Of a stretch of DNA of 16,746 bases, positions 1-7,528 are shown piece by piece. The position numbers and the translations under genes are program-made. The notes under the pieces are model-generated. The model was not told where the DNA came from, did no database searches, and saw only the letters and a program-made list of their open reading frames with translations. Source of the stretch: JBGTLW01 sp964614575 (GTDB taxonomy: Bacteria > Planctomycetota > Phycisphaerae > Phycisphaerales > Phycisphaeraceae); assembly GCA_964614575.1 (NCBI GenBank), contig CAZTLX010000080.1, positions 1 through 16,746 of the forward strand. Reading direction: 5' to 3'. Position 1 is the first letter of the stretch. Every line of letters starts with the position of its first letter.

Positions 1-714
1 CCCCGGGATCCCCGGCCCCCCCGCATCGCCGGCCCCCACCTCAAAACGCATCGACACCGTGTCCTCCACGTCATGATCCGAGGCCAGGTTGCTTGCCCCG
101 CCCTGCACGTCGGTCACCGGGCCCAGCAGGTAATCGATCGCATCGAGCATGTGCGAGCCCAGGTCGAAGAAGATCCCCCCGCCCGACTGCCCCGCCCGCA
201 GCCGCCACGGCAAGTCATCGCCCCGCGTCTGCCGGTGCCGCGGCTCCGTGCAGCGCACGCTCACCCCCACCACCTGCCCGAGGTGTCCCGAATCGATCAA
301 CCGCTTCGCCTCCACAAACCGCGGCAGCGCCCGCCGGTAATACGCCACGAACAACGGCACCCCCGCTTTCCCAAAAGCCTCGACCATCCGTTGACACTCC
401 GCGTGATGCCGCGCCATCGGCTTCTCGACATAACAAGGCTTGCCCGCCGCCGCGACCGCCAGCGCATAGTCCGCGTGGCTGTCCACCGACGTCGCGATGT
501 ACACCGCATCGACATCCTCCCCCTCGATCACCGATTGCGCATCGTCCGTCCACCGCGGCACGCCGTGACGCTCGGCAAAGTCGCGCGCCTTCGCGCCGTC
601 CCGCCGCATCACCACCGACAACGCCGAACCTTTCGCCTTCGCGAAACCCGGCCCGCTCTTGACCTCGCACACATTTCCGCAACCGATAATGCCCCAGCGG
701 ATCACCTTCGACAT
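1..714 (-). CDS. Gfo/Idh/MocA-family NAD(P)-dependent oxidoreductase, C-terminus cut by window edge
   Basis: Predicted soluble dinucleotide-dependent dehydrogenase of the Gfo/Idh/MocA superfamily, which typically oxidises or reduces sugars, inositols and related polyols; the substrate cannot be told from this sequence. Reading from the ATG at 714 gives 238 residues that stay open to the window edge. An N-terminal Rossmann motif is visible (WGIIGCGNV, residues 7-15), followed by YIATSVDSHADYA (72-84), the family EKP motif (YVEKPMA, 95-101) with the usual catalytic-region lysine, and a second-domain GGGIFFDLGSHMLD (178-191) with the conserved Asp and His. Family members are usually 320-400 residues, so about a third is missing. 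The last visible residues are Gly/Pro-rich where the family normally has a plain strand, perhaps a lineage-specific loop. The start is supported by AAAGGAG 8 nt upstream. It is divergent from the CHAD gene. Confidence 0.93.
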   Translation of the reverse strand, partial: MSKVIRWGIIGCGNVCEVKSGPGFAKAKGSALSVVMRRDGAKARDFAERHGVPRWTDDAQSVIEGEDVDAVYIATSVDSHADYALAVAAAGKPCYVEKPMARHHAECQRMVEAFGKAGVPLFVAYYRRALPRFVEAKRLIDSGHLGQVVGVSVRCTEPRHRQTRGDDLPWRLRAGQSGGGIFFDLGSHMLDAIDYLLGPVTDVQGGASNLASDHDVEDTVSMRFEVGAGDAGGPGIPG

Positions 715-722
715 CACGCAAG

Positions 723-729
723 CTCCTTT
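723..729 (-). promoter_or_regulatory. Ribosome binding site of the Gfo/Idh/MocA gene
   Basis: The minus strand reads AAAGGAG, ending 8 nt before the ATG at 714. A GTG lies directly in front of that ATG (717-715); the spacing fits the ATG better. Confidence 0.6.
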
Positions 730-761
730 CATGAACGCACCAACCGGCCAACACCCCACCT

Positions 762-789
762 ACAATACCCCATCCGCTAACCCGACCAA
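762..789 (-). promoter_or_regulatory. Possible sigma70-type promoter for the Gfo/Idh/MocA gene
   Basis: On the minus strand TTGGTC (789-784) and TATTGT (767-762) are separated by 16 nt and lie about 47 nt before the start codon. The match is only partial, and promoter consensus in planctomycetes is poorly known. The rest of the 715-861 intergenic region has no strong hairpin or operator that I can see. Confidence 0.25.
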
Positions 790-861
790 GCCCGCCACTG
801 CGTATAGACATCCAGGTGCGGAGATGTGGCGGGGTATCTGGCTCCCACCCACCAAACCCCT

Positions 862-1701
862 ATGCCCTACCGCCTGCCCCCATCCGACCCCGACGCCCGC
901 GGCATCGTCCGCGCTACCCGAGAGCAACTCGCCAAAGCCATCGACGCCCTCGCCCGCGGCGGCGATGACGCCGAGGCCATCCACACCGCGCGCAAATCCG
1001 TCAAAAAGGCCCGCAGCGCCCTGCGCCTGCTGCGGCCCACCCGGCCCGAGCTTTACGAACGCGAGAACAGCGCGATGCGCGATTCCGCACGCCACCTCTC
1101 GCCGCTGCGCGATCAGCACGTGCTGCTTCAGACCCTTGACGAACGCTTCGCCGACATGCCGGGCTACGCCGCGGCCCGGCAACACCTCGAAGCCCTCGCC
1201 GACCCGGCGGTGCTGGGCGAGGCAGCGCAGACCCACGATGCCGTGCCCGCCGCGCTCGAAGGCCTCCGCCGCACCCTCGCCCGCCTCGAAGCCCCCCCGG
1301 AAGACGCCGAGGACGACGACGCGCTCGCCCGCGGTTGGCGGTTGACGGTCAAACGCACCCGCAAGGCTTACAAGAAGGCGAAAAAAACTTGCGGCACCGA
1401 GGACCTGCACACCCTCCGCAAACGCATGAAGGATGTCGATTACCAGTCCCGCCTGCTCCGCGACCTTCGCGGCCAGGGGCCGAAGCAGCGCAAGCGCGTC
1501 CGCAAGCTCGCCTCCCGCATCACCGACCGCCTCGGCGACCACCACGACCTGTCCATGCTGCACGAGGCGCTCGGCGCAAACATCAACGACCCCGAACGCA
1601 TGACCGCCCCGCTCCTCGACGCGATCGAAACCCGCCGCAACACCCTTGCCGAAAAAGCCCTGCGGAAAACGAAGCGGCTGCTCAAAGCGGTGAAAGGGTG
1701 A
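862..1701 (+). CDS. CHAD domain-containing protein
   Basis: CHAD proteins are alpha-helical, rich in conserved histidines and basic residues, and known members bind inorganic polyphosphate; they are often found on polyphosphate granules. The 279 residues are highly charged and show the two-fold CHAD pattern: EAIHTARKSVKKARSALRLL (residues 39-58) and LHTLRKRMKDVDYQSRLL (182-199), then LGDHHDLSML (224-233). Conserved histidines are at 41, 183 and 227/228, surrounded by Lys/Arg helices. There is no signal peptide or membrane segment, so it should be cytosolic, and no fused CYTH domain. The ATG at 862 has no clear Shine-Dalgarno; an in-frame GTG at 826 would add 12 residues, with GGAG too close (2 nt) to serve it. 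The gene stands alone and converges with the kinase-like gene 53 nt further on. No clear terminator hairpin is seen in the 1702-1754 gap. Confidence 0.9.
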   Translation: MPYRLPPSDPDARGIVRATREQLAKAIDALARGGDDAEAIHTARKSVKKARSALRLLRPTRPELYERENSAMRDSARHLSPLRDQHVLLQTLDERFADMPGYAAARQHLEALADPAVLGEAAQTHDAVPAALEGLRRTLARLEAPPEDAEDDDALARGWRLTVKRTRKAYKKAKKTCGTEDLHTLRKRMKDVDYQSRLLRDLRGQGPKQRKRVRKLASRITDRLGDHHDLSMLHEALGANINDPERMTAPLLDAIETRRNTLAEKALRKTKRLLKAVKG

Positions 1702-1754
1702 GGCGGAGCAGACCAGAGACGGGATCACGAGCGCGATGACCGAGCGGCGCGACA

Positions 1755-2267
1755 TTATTGCGTTGCGTTGATCGACTGGTGGTGCATCGAGTTGTCGATG
1801 ACCGTTGCTCGCTCATCGGCTTCGAACTCCTCATCAATCGCTTCCATCCGCGCGAAATCAGCCTCGGATAGCGGGAAGCCTTCCAGACCAATAGAGGCAT
1901 TTCTTTTCTGGATACGACTCCATCTCTCCTCTCGTGGGCATTCGACGTAAATGAATTCATAGTCGATCCCGAGTTCATTCAATCTGGATCGAGCCTCATC
2001 ACGGCGTTTTCTCGACCCCCATCCCTCCAGAATGATGTCAACCCCCAAGGCCGTCAAACTCTCGACCTGCTTCCAGATCAGATGATTGACCCGTTCGCAT
2101 TGGCTCTGAAAATCTCCTGCGGTGGATTCAGGCCCATAGACAATCCGAAGCCATTCATCGTGGGAGATGCGGTATGCGTTTTTTTCCTTGGCGAGGGCTT
2201 TGGAGATCGTCGTTTTCCCCGACCCTGTCCGGCCACTGATCAAATAGATTCGGGGATTACTCTTCAT
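1755..2267 (-). CDS. Small P-loop kinase-like ATPase (AAA_33 / zeta-toxin-like fold)
   Basis: A 170-residue P-loop NTP-binding protein. Walker A is GRTGSGKT (residues 12-19). ISHDEW (35-40) carries an Asp at the place where small-molecule or nucleotide kinases of the AAA_33 and zeta/chloramphenicol-phosphotransferase groups have their catalytic base. VDIILEGWG (76-84) is the Walker-B-like strand, and Arg residues near 112-122 (PREERWSRIQKR) look like the lid. Phosphorylation of a small substrate is therefore likely, but the substrate is unknown. No antitoxin partner gene lies beside it, so I do not call a toxin-antitoxin pair. GC is about 52% (hand count over 1801-2220: 220 of 420) against roughly 70% around it, a sign of horizontal transfer. 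It starts 30 nt after the stop of the gene upstream on the same strand, so read-through from the large operon is possible. The upstream GCAGAG is only a weak ribosome binding site. Confidence 0.82.
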   Translation of the reverse strand: MKSNPRIYLISGRTGSGKTTISKALAKEKNAYRISHDEWLRIVYGPESTAGDFQSQCERVNHLIWKQVESLTALGVDIILEGWGSRKRRDEARSRLNELGIDYEFIYVECPREERWSRIQKRNASIGLEGFPLSEADFARMEAIDEEFEADERATVIDNSMHHQSINATQ

Positions 2268-2297
2268 TTCTCTGCACCACGGAAATGCTCAGTTCTC

Positions 2298-3488
2298 TTA
2301 CTGATCCTTATTAAGTTCACCGGCATTGATGACTTCGAGCAGCGCGTGGACGCGGAAGGCGATCTCGGGGTCTTTATTGGTCTGGTTGGCTTCGAGGCGG
2401 TTCCTGGCGATCTCGCCGAGCTCGGATAACTGCTCGTGGGCGGCGTGGCGTTTGGCCCAGGCCGCGTCGCCGAGCTGGGCGATGAGGCCGTCGATCTGCC
2501 CGAGCAGGTCGGGGTCGGCGTTGACGATGACGATCAGCGCGTGGCGCGAGCTTGCCGCGGGCGCGGGGGTGATCTCGATGGGCATCCGCTCCTGCATGAA
2601 TCCGGGGCGCATCCAGGCCACGGCGACCATCTGCCCCGCTTCATCTTCCAGGAACCGTTTGACCGTGGCGGCCGCGTGTTGCGCCAGATGAGCGGGCACC
2701 TGCGCGTCGGTCAGTGCCGCGCTCAGCGTCGCGAGTGCGGCCTCGGCCGTGGGGTGGACGGCATCGGCGCGGGTCGTGGGGGCGTGGTCTTCATCGGCAA
2801 ACGCGATCCGGACCGCCCGCGTCGTTTGCCCCTCGGCCGGCTTAAAGAGGAAAGCCTCTCGCACCGACGCACCCTCCGCCACCGCGGCGGTGTAGGTCTC
2901 GTCGGACTTGCCCAACGTCAGCGGGTTCTTGCCCTGAAAGCGGACGTCATAGAGCAGCGCATGCGCGGCTTTGCGATTGGCGTGGATCACCAACGATTCG
3001 GGAGCCCGCAACGTGCTTAGCCAGTGCTCGGGGTCATCGAGCTGCGGCACCGCGGCCTCGTCGCGGTCGAGTGCAAGTCGGGCCCAGAGCAGACGCGTGT
3101 CTTTCGATGTCGTCGCCGGGGGCCAGGCGTAGTAGGGGTCGGCGTCTTTGAGTTCGATCAGCACATCGAGCGATTCTGGCGGCGTGCCGGTGAAGCTGAT
3201 GACCCCGATGGGCATGGGGCGCAGGCGTTGGTCGGGCTTGGCTCTGGCGCGGCGGCTGAGGCGCGCGAAACCCGGCAGCGAATTCTCAAACCGGCCCTCC
3301 GCGTTGTAAGTCTCAGAGAAATGATCGCTCAGCAGCACGACCAGCTCATCGGCGCGCAGGCCCTGCGGCGGCGGCGCTTCCGGCGACTCGGCCGGCAACG
3401 CGTCCTGCGCCCACGCCGACACGCCGCAGACCGTGAAACAAACCCACGCCCACGCCACCGCACGGATCGGCTTTCCCGGCTTCATCAT
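2298..3488 (-). CDS. Exported protein of unknown function with a C-terminal HEAT-like module
   Basis: I do not recognise a family for the bulk of this 396-residue protein. From the ATG at 3488 it has a good Sec signal peptide: basic N-region, hydrophobic AVAWAWVCFTVCGV (10-23) and a signal-peptidase I site after AWA (27). The mature part starts with a Pro/Ala-rich linker followed by a mixed alpha/beta region without clear motifs. The last 60 residues (LGDAAWAKRHAAHEQLSELG, then a helix pair ending LLEVI) resemble the HEAT-like helical module that planctomycetes often attach to exported proteins. Other starts are possible: ATG at 3509 or 3506, or a GTG at 3518 directly after the upstream stop codon (TAAGTG), which suggests translational coupling; these lengthen the N-region by 6-10 residues. 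The gene is last in the operon before the low-GC kinase. A structural or binding role outside the cytoplasmic membrane is inference. Confidence 0.75.
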   Translation of the reverse strand: MMKPGKPIRAVAWAWVCFTVCGVSAWAQDALPAESPEAPPPQGLRADELVVLLSDHFSETYNAEGRFENSLPGFARLSRRARAKPDQRLRPMPIGVISFTGTPPESLDVLIELKDADPYYAWPPATTSKDTRLLWARLALDRDEAAVPQLDDPEHWLSTLRAPESLVIHANRKAAHALLYDVRFQGKNPLTLGKSDETYTAAVAEGASVREAFLFKPAEGQTTRAVRIAFADEDHAPTTRADAVHPTAEAALATLSAALTDAQVPAHLAQHAAATVKRFLEDEAGQMVAVAWMRPGFMQERMPIEITPAPAASSRHALIVIVNADPDLLGQIDGLIAQLGDAAWAKRHAAHEQLSELGEIARNRLEANQTNKDPEIAFRVHALLEVINAGELNKDQ

Positions 3489-3518
3489 GATTTTCTCGGA
3501 TGACATCATGCGGCTCAC

Positions 3519-5396
3519 TTATCGCTTGCGGATCAGCCTCGGTTCGGCCCAGATGACCCGATCGCCGACATCCTGCCCATCACCGAAGCCGGTCTCCAGT
3601 GTCAATTGGTGGACGCCGGAGACATCCAGATCAATCGTCAGCGGCTGATCGGCCGCGGTCAGGTGTTTGTGCTCGAACAGCGGCTTGCCGTCACCCAGCA
3701 CGCGCAGGGTCACGTCGCCGTCTTCCCCGCCGGGCGAGGCGAGCCCGGCGTCGAGCATCAGCCGCTCGAAGCCCCCGGCGAGGTTGAAGTGCAGGTGGGT
3801 CTGGCCATGCACCGCGAAGCCGCGCGCGAAGCGTTGACCGTTGATCAAAGCCAGGGGTTGCCCGGTGATGCCCTGGTTGCGGCGCATCGGCAGCAGGCGA
3901 TCGAAGTAGGGGACGAGGTGTACATCGTCCGGCTCACTGTCGGCCAGGTAGATCAGCCGGCCGCCGATCATGCGCACCGCCGCGGCCTGTAAGCTGGGGA
4001 TCGTCAACCTCTGACCCCAGGCCGTCTCAAACGTCAGTTGCTCCGCTTCGAGCCCGGCCCAGCGCCCCGGCAGGACGTGCCCGGGCAACAGGTCCAGGCG
4101 CTGGCTGAACGCGAAACGGTCAGAAGCCGGGGGGCCTGCGTCCGCGGCCGCGAAGATCAGCCCGGCCAAACGATCCAGCGCGATCTTGCGCAGCTCGCCG
4201 CGGTACTCAAACAAGAGCGTCTGGTCTTCGATCCCCATCGCCCGCCCGGACACCCGCGCCAGTGATTTGTCGTCGCCATCCTTGCGGACATACGCGTGGT
4301 CGGCGGTCGGCGTTTCACCGACACGGTCGGCGGCGGCGAGCTTTTCGCCCCGCGGCAAGAGCTGCCGCACGTGTTCGCGGGGCGCCTTGAGCGTCAACGC
4401 CTCGTCGCCGAGCGGGGCTTGAATGGTGACGGCCTTTTCATCCCAGGCGGTGATGCGGCCGGTCACGCGTCCGTCGCCGGCGAGTTCGACGGTCCACGGC
4501 CGGGCCTCGGGCGCCGCGCCGCCGGCCCCGAGGGTGCGGAGCATGGGCGGGTCGGTCCCGAGCCACAGGCGCGAGCCATCATCGGAGGTCAGATGAAACG
4601 TGTACTCGCCGTCTTTATCTATCTTGAGGTAACCGGTAAACAGGACACCGAAGTATTGTTCCTGGTCGGCCACACGGACGCTGACACGATCGGTGGTGCC
4701 GCTGCGCTTTTCTTCGAGCTGATCGAAGACCGACATCGCGGTCCAGGCCTCGTCCTCGGTGCCGGTGAAGTAGCGGTAGCGCAGCCGGGGCCGGGGCGAT
4801 TCGGGGTTCTCGGGGATGCGCAGCCCCGTCGCGTCGTAGCCGGGCGAGGTCGGCGGGTCCTGTTCGTTCTTGACGTTGAACATGGCCGAGCCGGGCACCT
4901 CGGTCCGGGGCAGGTCCGGGCCGCTGTACTCCAGCTTCAGCTCCCTCGGCCCGGGCCCCTGCCAATAGGCGAGGGTCACGCGGTGCAGGCCGGCCTTGAG
5001 CTTGACGGACGCGGATTCGGTGGTCGCGGCGTGGCGGCCGTCGTGATCGATCAGCAGCACATCGGCCTGCCCCGGCGAGAGGTCCGGCCGCAGCAGCACC
5101 CGCTCCAGGTCGATCAGATCAAACGTGCGCGGCTCGCCTTCTTCCGGCGTGAGCGTGATCTGCGCCTCGGAAGGCATCGTCAACTCCCCGCCATGCCGCT
5201 CGCCCTCCGCGGTGATCACGACCCCGGCGTCCGCGGGAACCGCAACCTGCCACGTGATCAACGCAACCGACAGAAAGACAAGTCGAACCACAGATGGCGC
5301 AGATGACTCAGATAATGGCACCCCCGCATCGCCAACCCGCGAAGCGGCGCGGAAGTCAAGGCATCTGTGCAAGCTGTGAAATCGGTGGTTCAACAT
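3519..5396 (-). CDS. Exported PA14/NPCBM-domain protein with SH3-like repeats
   Basis: Predicted extracytoplasmic carbohydrate-binding-like protein, 625 residues. A long basic N-region is followed by a hydrophobic core (residues 39-53) and cleavage near ADA (55-57). PA14-like segments lie in the middle: LLIDHDGRHA to LEYSGPDLPRTEVPGSAMF (about 114-173) matches the second half of a PA14 domain, and YLKIDKDGEYTFHLTSDDGS (256-275) matches the first half. The C-terminus is an NPCBM domain (about 495-622), with RFARGFAVHGQTHLHFNL (522-539), RVLGDGKPLF (565-574) and DVSGVHQLTLE (591-601). Four beta-rich segments (about 58-104, 300-348, 368-415, 435-480) look like degenerate repeats of one SH3-like unit. 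Start: the ATG at 5396 has GGA 6 nt upstream; residues 3-37 are encoded by a palindromic repeat. A GTG at 5291 is an alternative but has no ribosome binding site. No catalytic motif is visible, so a binding role is inferred. Confidence 0.88.
   Translation of the reverse strand: MLNHRFHSLHRCLDFRAASRVGDAGVPLSESSAPSVVRLVFLSVALITWQVAVPADAGVVITAEGERHGGELTMPSEAQITLTPEEGEPRTFDLIDLERVLLRPDLSPGQADVLLIDHDGRHAATTESASVKLKAGLHRVTLAYWQGPGPRELKLEYSGPDLPRTEVPGSAMFNVKNEQDPPTSPGYDATGLRIPENPESPRPRLRYRYFTGTEDEAWTAMSVFDQLEEKRSGTTDRVSVRVADQEQYFGVLFTGYLKIDKDGEYTFHLTSDDGSRLWLGTDPPMLRTLGAGGAAPEARPWTVELAGDGRVTGRITAWDEKAVTIQAPLGDEALTLKAPREHVRQLLPRGEKLAAADRVGETPTADHAYVRKDGDDKSLARVSGRAMGIEDQTLLFEYRGELRKIALDRLAGLIFAAADAGPPASDRFAFSQRLDLLPGHVLPGRWAGLEAEQLTFETAWGQRLTIPSLQAAAVRMIGGRLIYLADSEPDDVHLVPYFDRLLPMRRNQGITGQPLALINGQRFARGFAVHGQTHLHFNLAGGFERLMLDAGLASPGGEDGDVTLRVLGDGKPLFEHKHLTAADQPLTIDLDVSGVHQLTLETGFGDGQDVGDRVIWAEPRLIRKR
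5286..5390. repeat. Palindromic element with 9-nt tandem-repeat arms (family B9), copy 1
   Basis: The left arm (5286-5313) and right arm (5363-5390) are inverted repeats of 28 nt, 20 matching, both starting AACCAC when read inward. Each arm is a run of 9-mers related to CACAGATTT: CACAGATGG, CGCAGATGA, CTCAGATAA on the left; CACCGATTT, CACAGCTTG, CACAGATGC on the right (minus strand). The loop is about 49 nt of GC-rich sequence. The element lies between two genes of the operon and inside the 5' end of the NPCBM gene. A related copy is at 15702-15779. Confidence 0.8.
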
Positions 5397-5411
5397 GCCT
5401 TTTCCACTGGA

Positions 5412-6074
5412 TTAATCGTTCGGTTGTTCGTCCGCGTCGGCGGCGCTATCGGCTTCGGCGAGCTTGCGGTAGTAGTCTTCGAGCAGTTGCTCGTACCCGG
5501 TGGGGAAGCCGTCGGTCCTGGATTGCAGGACCTTCTCGCGGTCCTTGGGGGGCAGGTCGGCCCAGCGCTTGGGGTCGCGGTCGGGGTCGCGGAGGTCGCC
5601 CATGCCGCCGGGCCCGCCGGTGAGCTGGGAGTCCTGCATCGGCGAGGTGGGGTTGTTGGTCGCTTCGCCGCTGGACCCACCGCCCGCGCCGCCCGAGCAG
5701 TTCTGCGATGCCTGCTGCAGCTTCTCGATCAACACGTCGAGCTTGCGCACCACCTCGGCCTGGTCGCGCTGCACCGGGTCGTCGCTGCGCTGCTTCTCGA
5801 GCAGGCCGGACACCCGCCCCATGTCCCGCTCGACATAGACGAACGGGTCGTTGAGCCAGGCGTCGTCCTCGGCCGTCGCCGACGCGGCCTCGGCCTCCTG
5901 CATCAAATCAAAAAGGGTTTTCTCGGTGATCTGCTCCGGGCGCGGGTAAGGCGTCGGGCGCTCCGCCGCCCCGCCATCGCCGGCGGCGGGGCGCGGCAAA
6001 GGGACCACCGAAGACGGCGCGGCCGACGCAAGCCCCGCGTATCCCAAAACCAAGACCATCACGATCGTTCGCAT
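5412..6074 (-). CDS. Small exported operon protein with a conserved-looking C-terminal tail, function unknown
   Basis: 220 residues. A Sec signal peptide covers residues 1-18 (hydrophobic TIVMVLVLGYAGLA, cleavage after ASA), with no lipobox cysteine, so the product is probably a soluble periplasmic or outer protein. A helical stretch (about 78-125, VYVERDMGRVSGLLEKQ and AEVVRKLDVLIEKLQQ) is followed by a Gly/Ser/Asn/Pro-rich linker (127-160) and a tail WADLPPKDREKVLQ then FPTGYEQLLEDYYRKLAE (171-207). From memory, a W-x-x-LPP-x-x-R-x-x-V-x-Q...Y...YY+-LA tail recurs in proteins of planctomycete MoxR operons; I could not search for it. The gene begins inside the stop codon of the coiled-coil gene (TGATG, 1-nt overlap) and has a strong GGAGG, so the two are probably made in fixed ratio. 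No enzymatic motif is seen; a partner or adaptor role to the coiled-coil protein is inference. Confidence 0.85.
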   Translation of the reverse strand: MRTIVMVLVLGYAGLASAAPSSVVPLPRPAAGDGGAAERPTPYPRPEQITEKTLFDLMQEAEAASATAEDDAWLNDPFVYVERDMGRVSGLLEKQRSDDPVQRDQAEVVRKLDVLIEKLQQASQNCSGGAGGGSSGEATNNPTSPMQDSQLTGGPGGMGDLRDPDRDPKRWADLPPKDREKVLQSRTDGFPTGYEQLLEDYYRKLAEADSAADADEQPND

Positions 6075-7528
6075 CACATGCCTCCGGCTTGTTGTTGTCT
6101 GGCCATCTCGTCGAGCTTCAACGTGGTCTGCCGCACCGCGTCCTGCTGTTGTTTGAGCCGCTGGCTTCGGGCGCGGACCTGCCCGGCCGAGAGGTCGCGC
6201 TGGACGCGGTCGGTTTCGAGCTGCGTGGTCGCCTGATTGATCGCGAGCTGGAGGATCTTGAGCATCCGGACCTCGGCCAGCAGCTTGTTGAGCTCCTGCC
6301 GCTTCTGGTTGACGCCCGGCGGCTGATTGAACGGGTTGTCCTGCGGGTCCGCGTTGGCGTTGGACGCCTCCATCGCATCGATCAGGGTGGTGAGGTGCGA
6401 TTCGATCTGCTGCTCGCGCTCGATCACGCCCGCGTCGGCCAGGCCCAGCCGCAGGTCGTCGCTGACCACGATCATCAGCCCGCGGATCACGTCCAGCGTG
6501 GGCGGCAGCGTGACCGAGAAGCCGGTCTCGGTGGCCAGCTCGATCGTGTCGGTACACAACTGATGGATCTTGTCTTCCGCATCGGCCAACCGACGGACCG
6601 CGAGCAAGGCCTGGGCGTTTTGAGCCGCGGCCTTCTCCGAGAGCGATTCGGTCGCCTCGCGCACCTGCGTCTGCCGCGTGAGCATCTCCTCCAGATTTTC
6701 CATGACCTGCTTGCGCACGGTCAGCTCGATTTCTTTGGCGAGCTTCTCGCGCTCTTTCTCGATGTTGTTGCGGGCCTGGCGCAGCTTCTCGATCGCTTCA
6801 CGCTGTTTCCCGGCCGCGCCATCGGGCCGACCCTCGCCGAGCTCGCCCGCGGCACCCTGCATCGCCTGCCCGGCCTCGCCGAGCTTCCCCGCCTGCTTGC
6901 CCGCCTCGCCCGCCAGCTTGCCGACCTGCTCCTTCAGGTCGCCCGCCGCCTTGGCGTTACGCTGCTCATCGGCCCGCAGCGCATCGAGCAGGGGATCGGC
7001 GGGCGGCTGCGCCAACTCGCCCAGCGGCTGGGTCTGATCGAGCTGCGCCTGTTCCTTGTCGATCAGCGCGTCGATCTTCTCGATCGCCTCGCGCATCTTG
7101 CGGAGTTGTTCGAGCTTCAGCTCCAGGTTGAGATCGGCGGTGAGCAGCAGGGTCCGCAAGGCCTCCAGCTCGCTGATGATCTGCTGCTGCTGATCGGAGG
7201 CGTTGCGCAGCTCGAGCGAACCGACCAGTTCGGTCACCTGCCGCATGCGCTCGGTGAGCAGCTCATCCCGCGCCTGACGGACGCCGAGCAACAGACGGGC
7301 CGAATCCTCCGGCTGCGACTCGCGGATCATCTCCGCGAGCCGAAACATCCGCTCCTCCAGCTCCTTCATGTGCGCCAGCGCCTTCTCCTGCTGGAACACC
7401 GCACGCTCGCGCGTCAACGGCTCGGGCTCGGCGGAGGCGGGCGCTGTGACCGCGATACAAAGCATGAGCGCGACCGCGCAATAACGAATGACGAAACCAG
7501 AATGACGAATAGTCGATCCGCCCGACAT
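6074..7528 (-). CDS. Exported coiled-coil protein of the MoxR operon
   Basis: 484 residues from the ATG at 7528. The signal peptide has N-region MSGGSTIRHSGFVIR, hydrophobic core YCAVALMLCIAVTAP (16-30) and cleavage after ASA (33). Nearly all of the mature protein is charged, Leu/Glu/Gln-rich helix with heptad-like spacing (about 41-165, 241-310, 370-480), typical of a long coiled coil. These are separated by a Gly/Ala/Lys low-complexity stretch (204-233). One less charged part (VTLPPTLDVIRGLMIVVSDDL, split here at residues 339-359) may be a small globular patch. No enzymatic motif is present. Similar long coiled-coil proteins often sit next to MoxR/vWA genes in planctomycetes (recollection). 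The start is uncertain: ATGs at 7582 and 7561 are in frame but lie in a repeat element; none has a good ribosome binding site, and 7528 gives the most normal signal peptide. It overlaps the next gene by 1 nt. Confidence 0.82.
   Translation of the reverse strand: MSGGSTIRHSGFVIRYCAVALMLCIAVTAPASAEPEPLTRERAVFQQEKALAHMKELEERMFRLAEMIRESQPEDSARLLLGVRQARDELLTERMRQVTELVGSLELRNASDQQQQIISELEALRTLLLTADLNLELKLEQLRKMREAIEKIDALIDKEQAQLDQTQPLGELAQPPADPLLDALRADEQRNAKAAGDLKEQVGKLAGEAGKQAGKLGEAGQAMQGAAGELGEGRPDGAAGKQREAIEKLRQARNNIEKEREKLAKEIELTVRKQVMENLEEMLTRQTQVREATESLSEKAAAQNAQALLAVRRLADAEDKIHQLCTDTIELATETGFSVTLPPTLDVIRGLMIVVSDDLRLGLADAGVIEREQQIESHLTTLIDAMEASNANADPQDNPFNQPPGVNQKRQELNKLLAEVRMLKILQLAINQATTQLETDRVQRDLSAGQVRARSQRLKQQQDAVRQTTLKLDEMARQQQAGGM
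6081..6085 (-). promoter_or_regulatory. Strong ribosome binding site (GGAGG)
   Basis: GGAGG on the minus strand, 6 nt before the ATG at 6074. It fixes the start of the small exported protein, which otherwise could be read open far upstream through the preceding gene. Confidence 0.75.

Noticed and set aside
1..16. Sequence at the window start resembling a cloning-vector polylinker (SmaI/BamHI-like sites)
   Set aside because: It continues in frame with the oxidoreductase as Gly/Pro codons and fits local GC-rich composition; it matches no vector stretch beyond a few bases.
1702..1754. Bidirectional terminator between the CHAD and kinase-like genes
   Set aside because: Only a weak imperfect inverted repeat around GATCACGAGCGCGATGACC and no T-run in either direction.
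760..1755. Minus-strand open frame of 331 codons opposite the CHAD gene
   Set aside because: The CHAD reading has conserved histidine motifs; the antisense reading has none and is explained by GC-rich codon use.
5286..5390. CRISPR-like direct repeats in the period-9, period-10 and period-7 arms
   Set aside because: Units are 7-10 nt with no spacers and the arms are inverted to each other; no cas genes are present.
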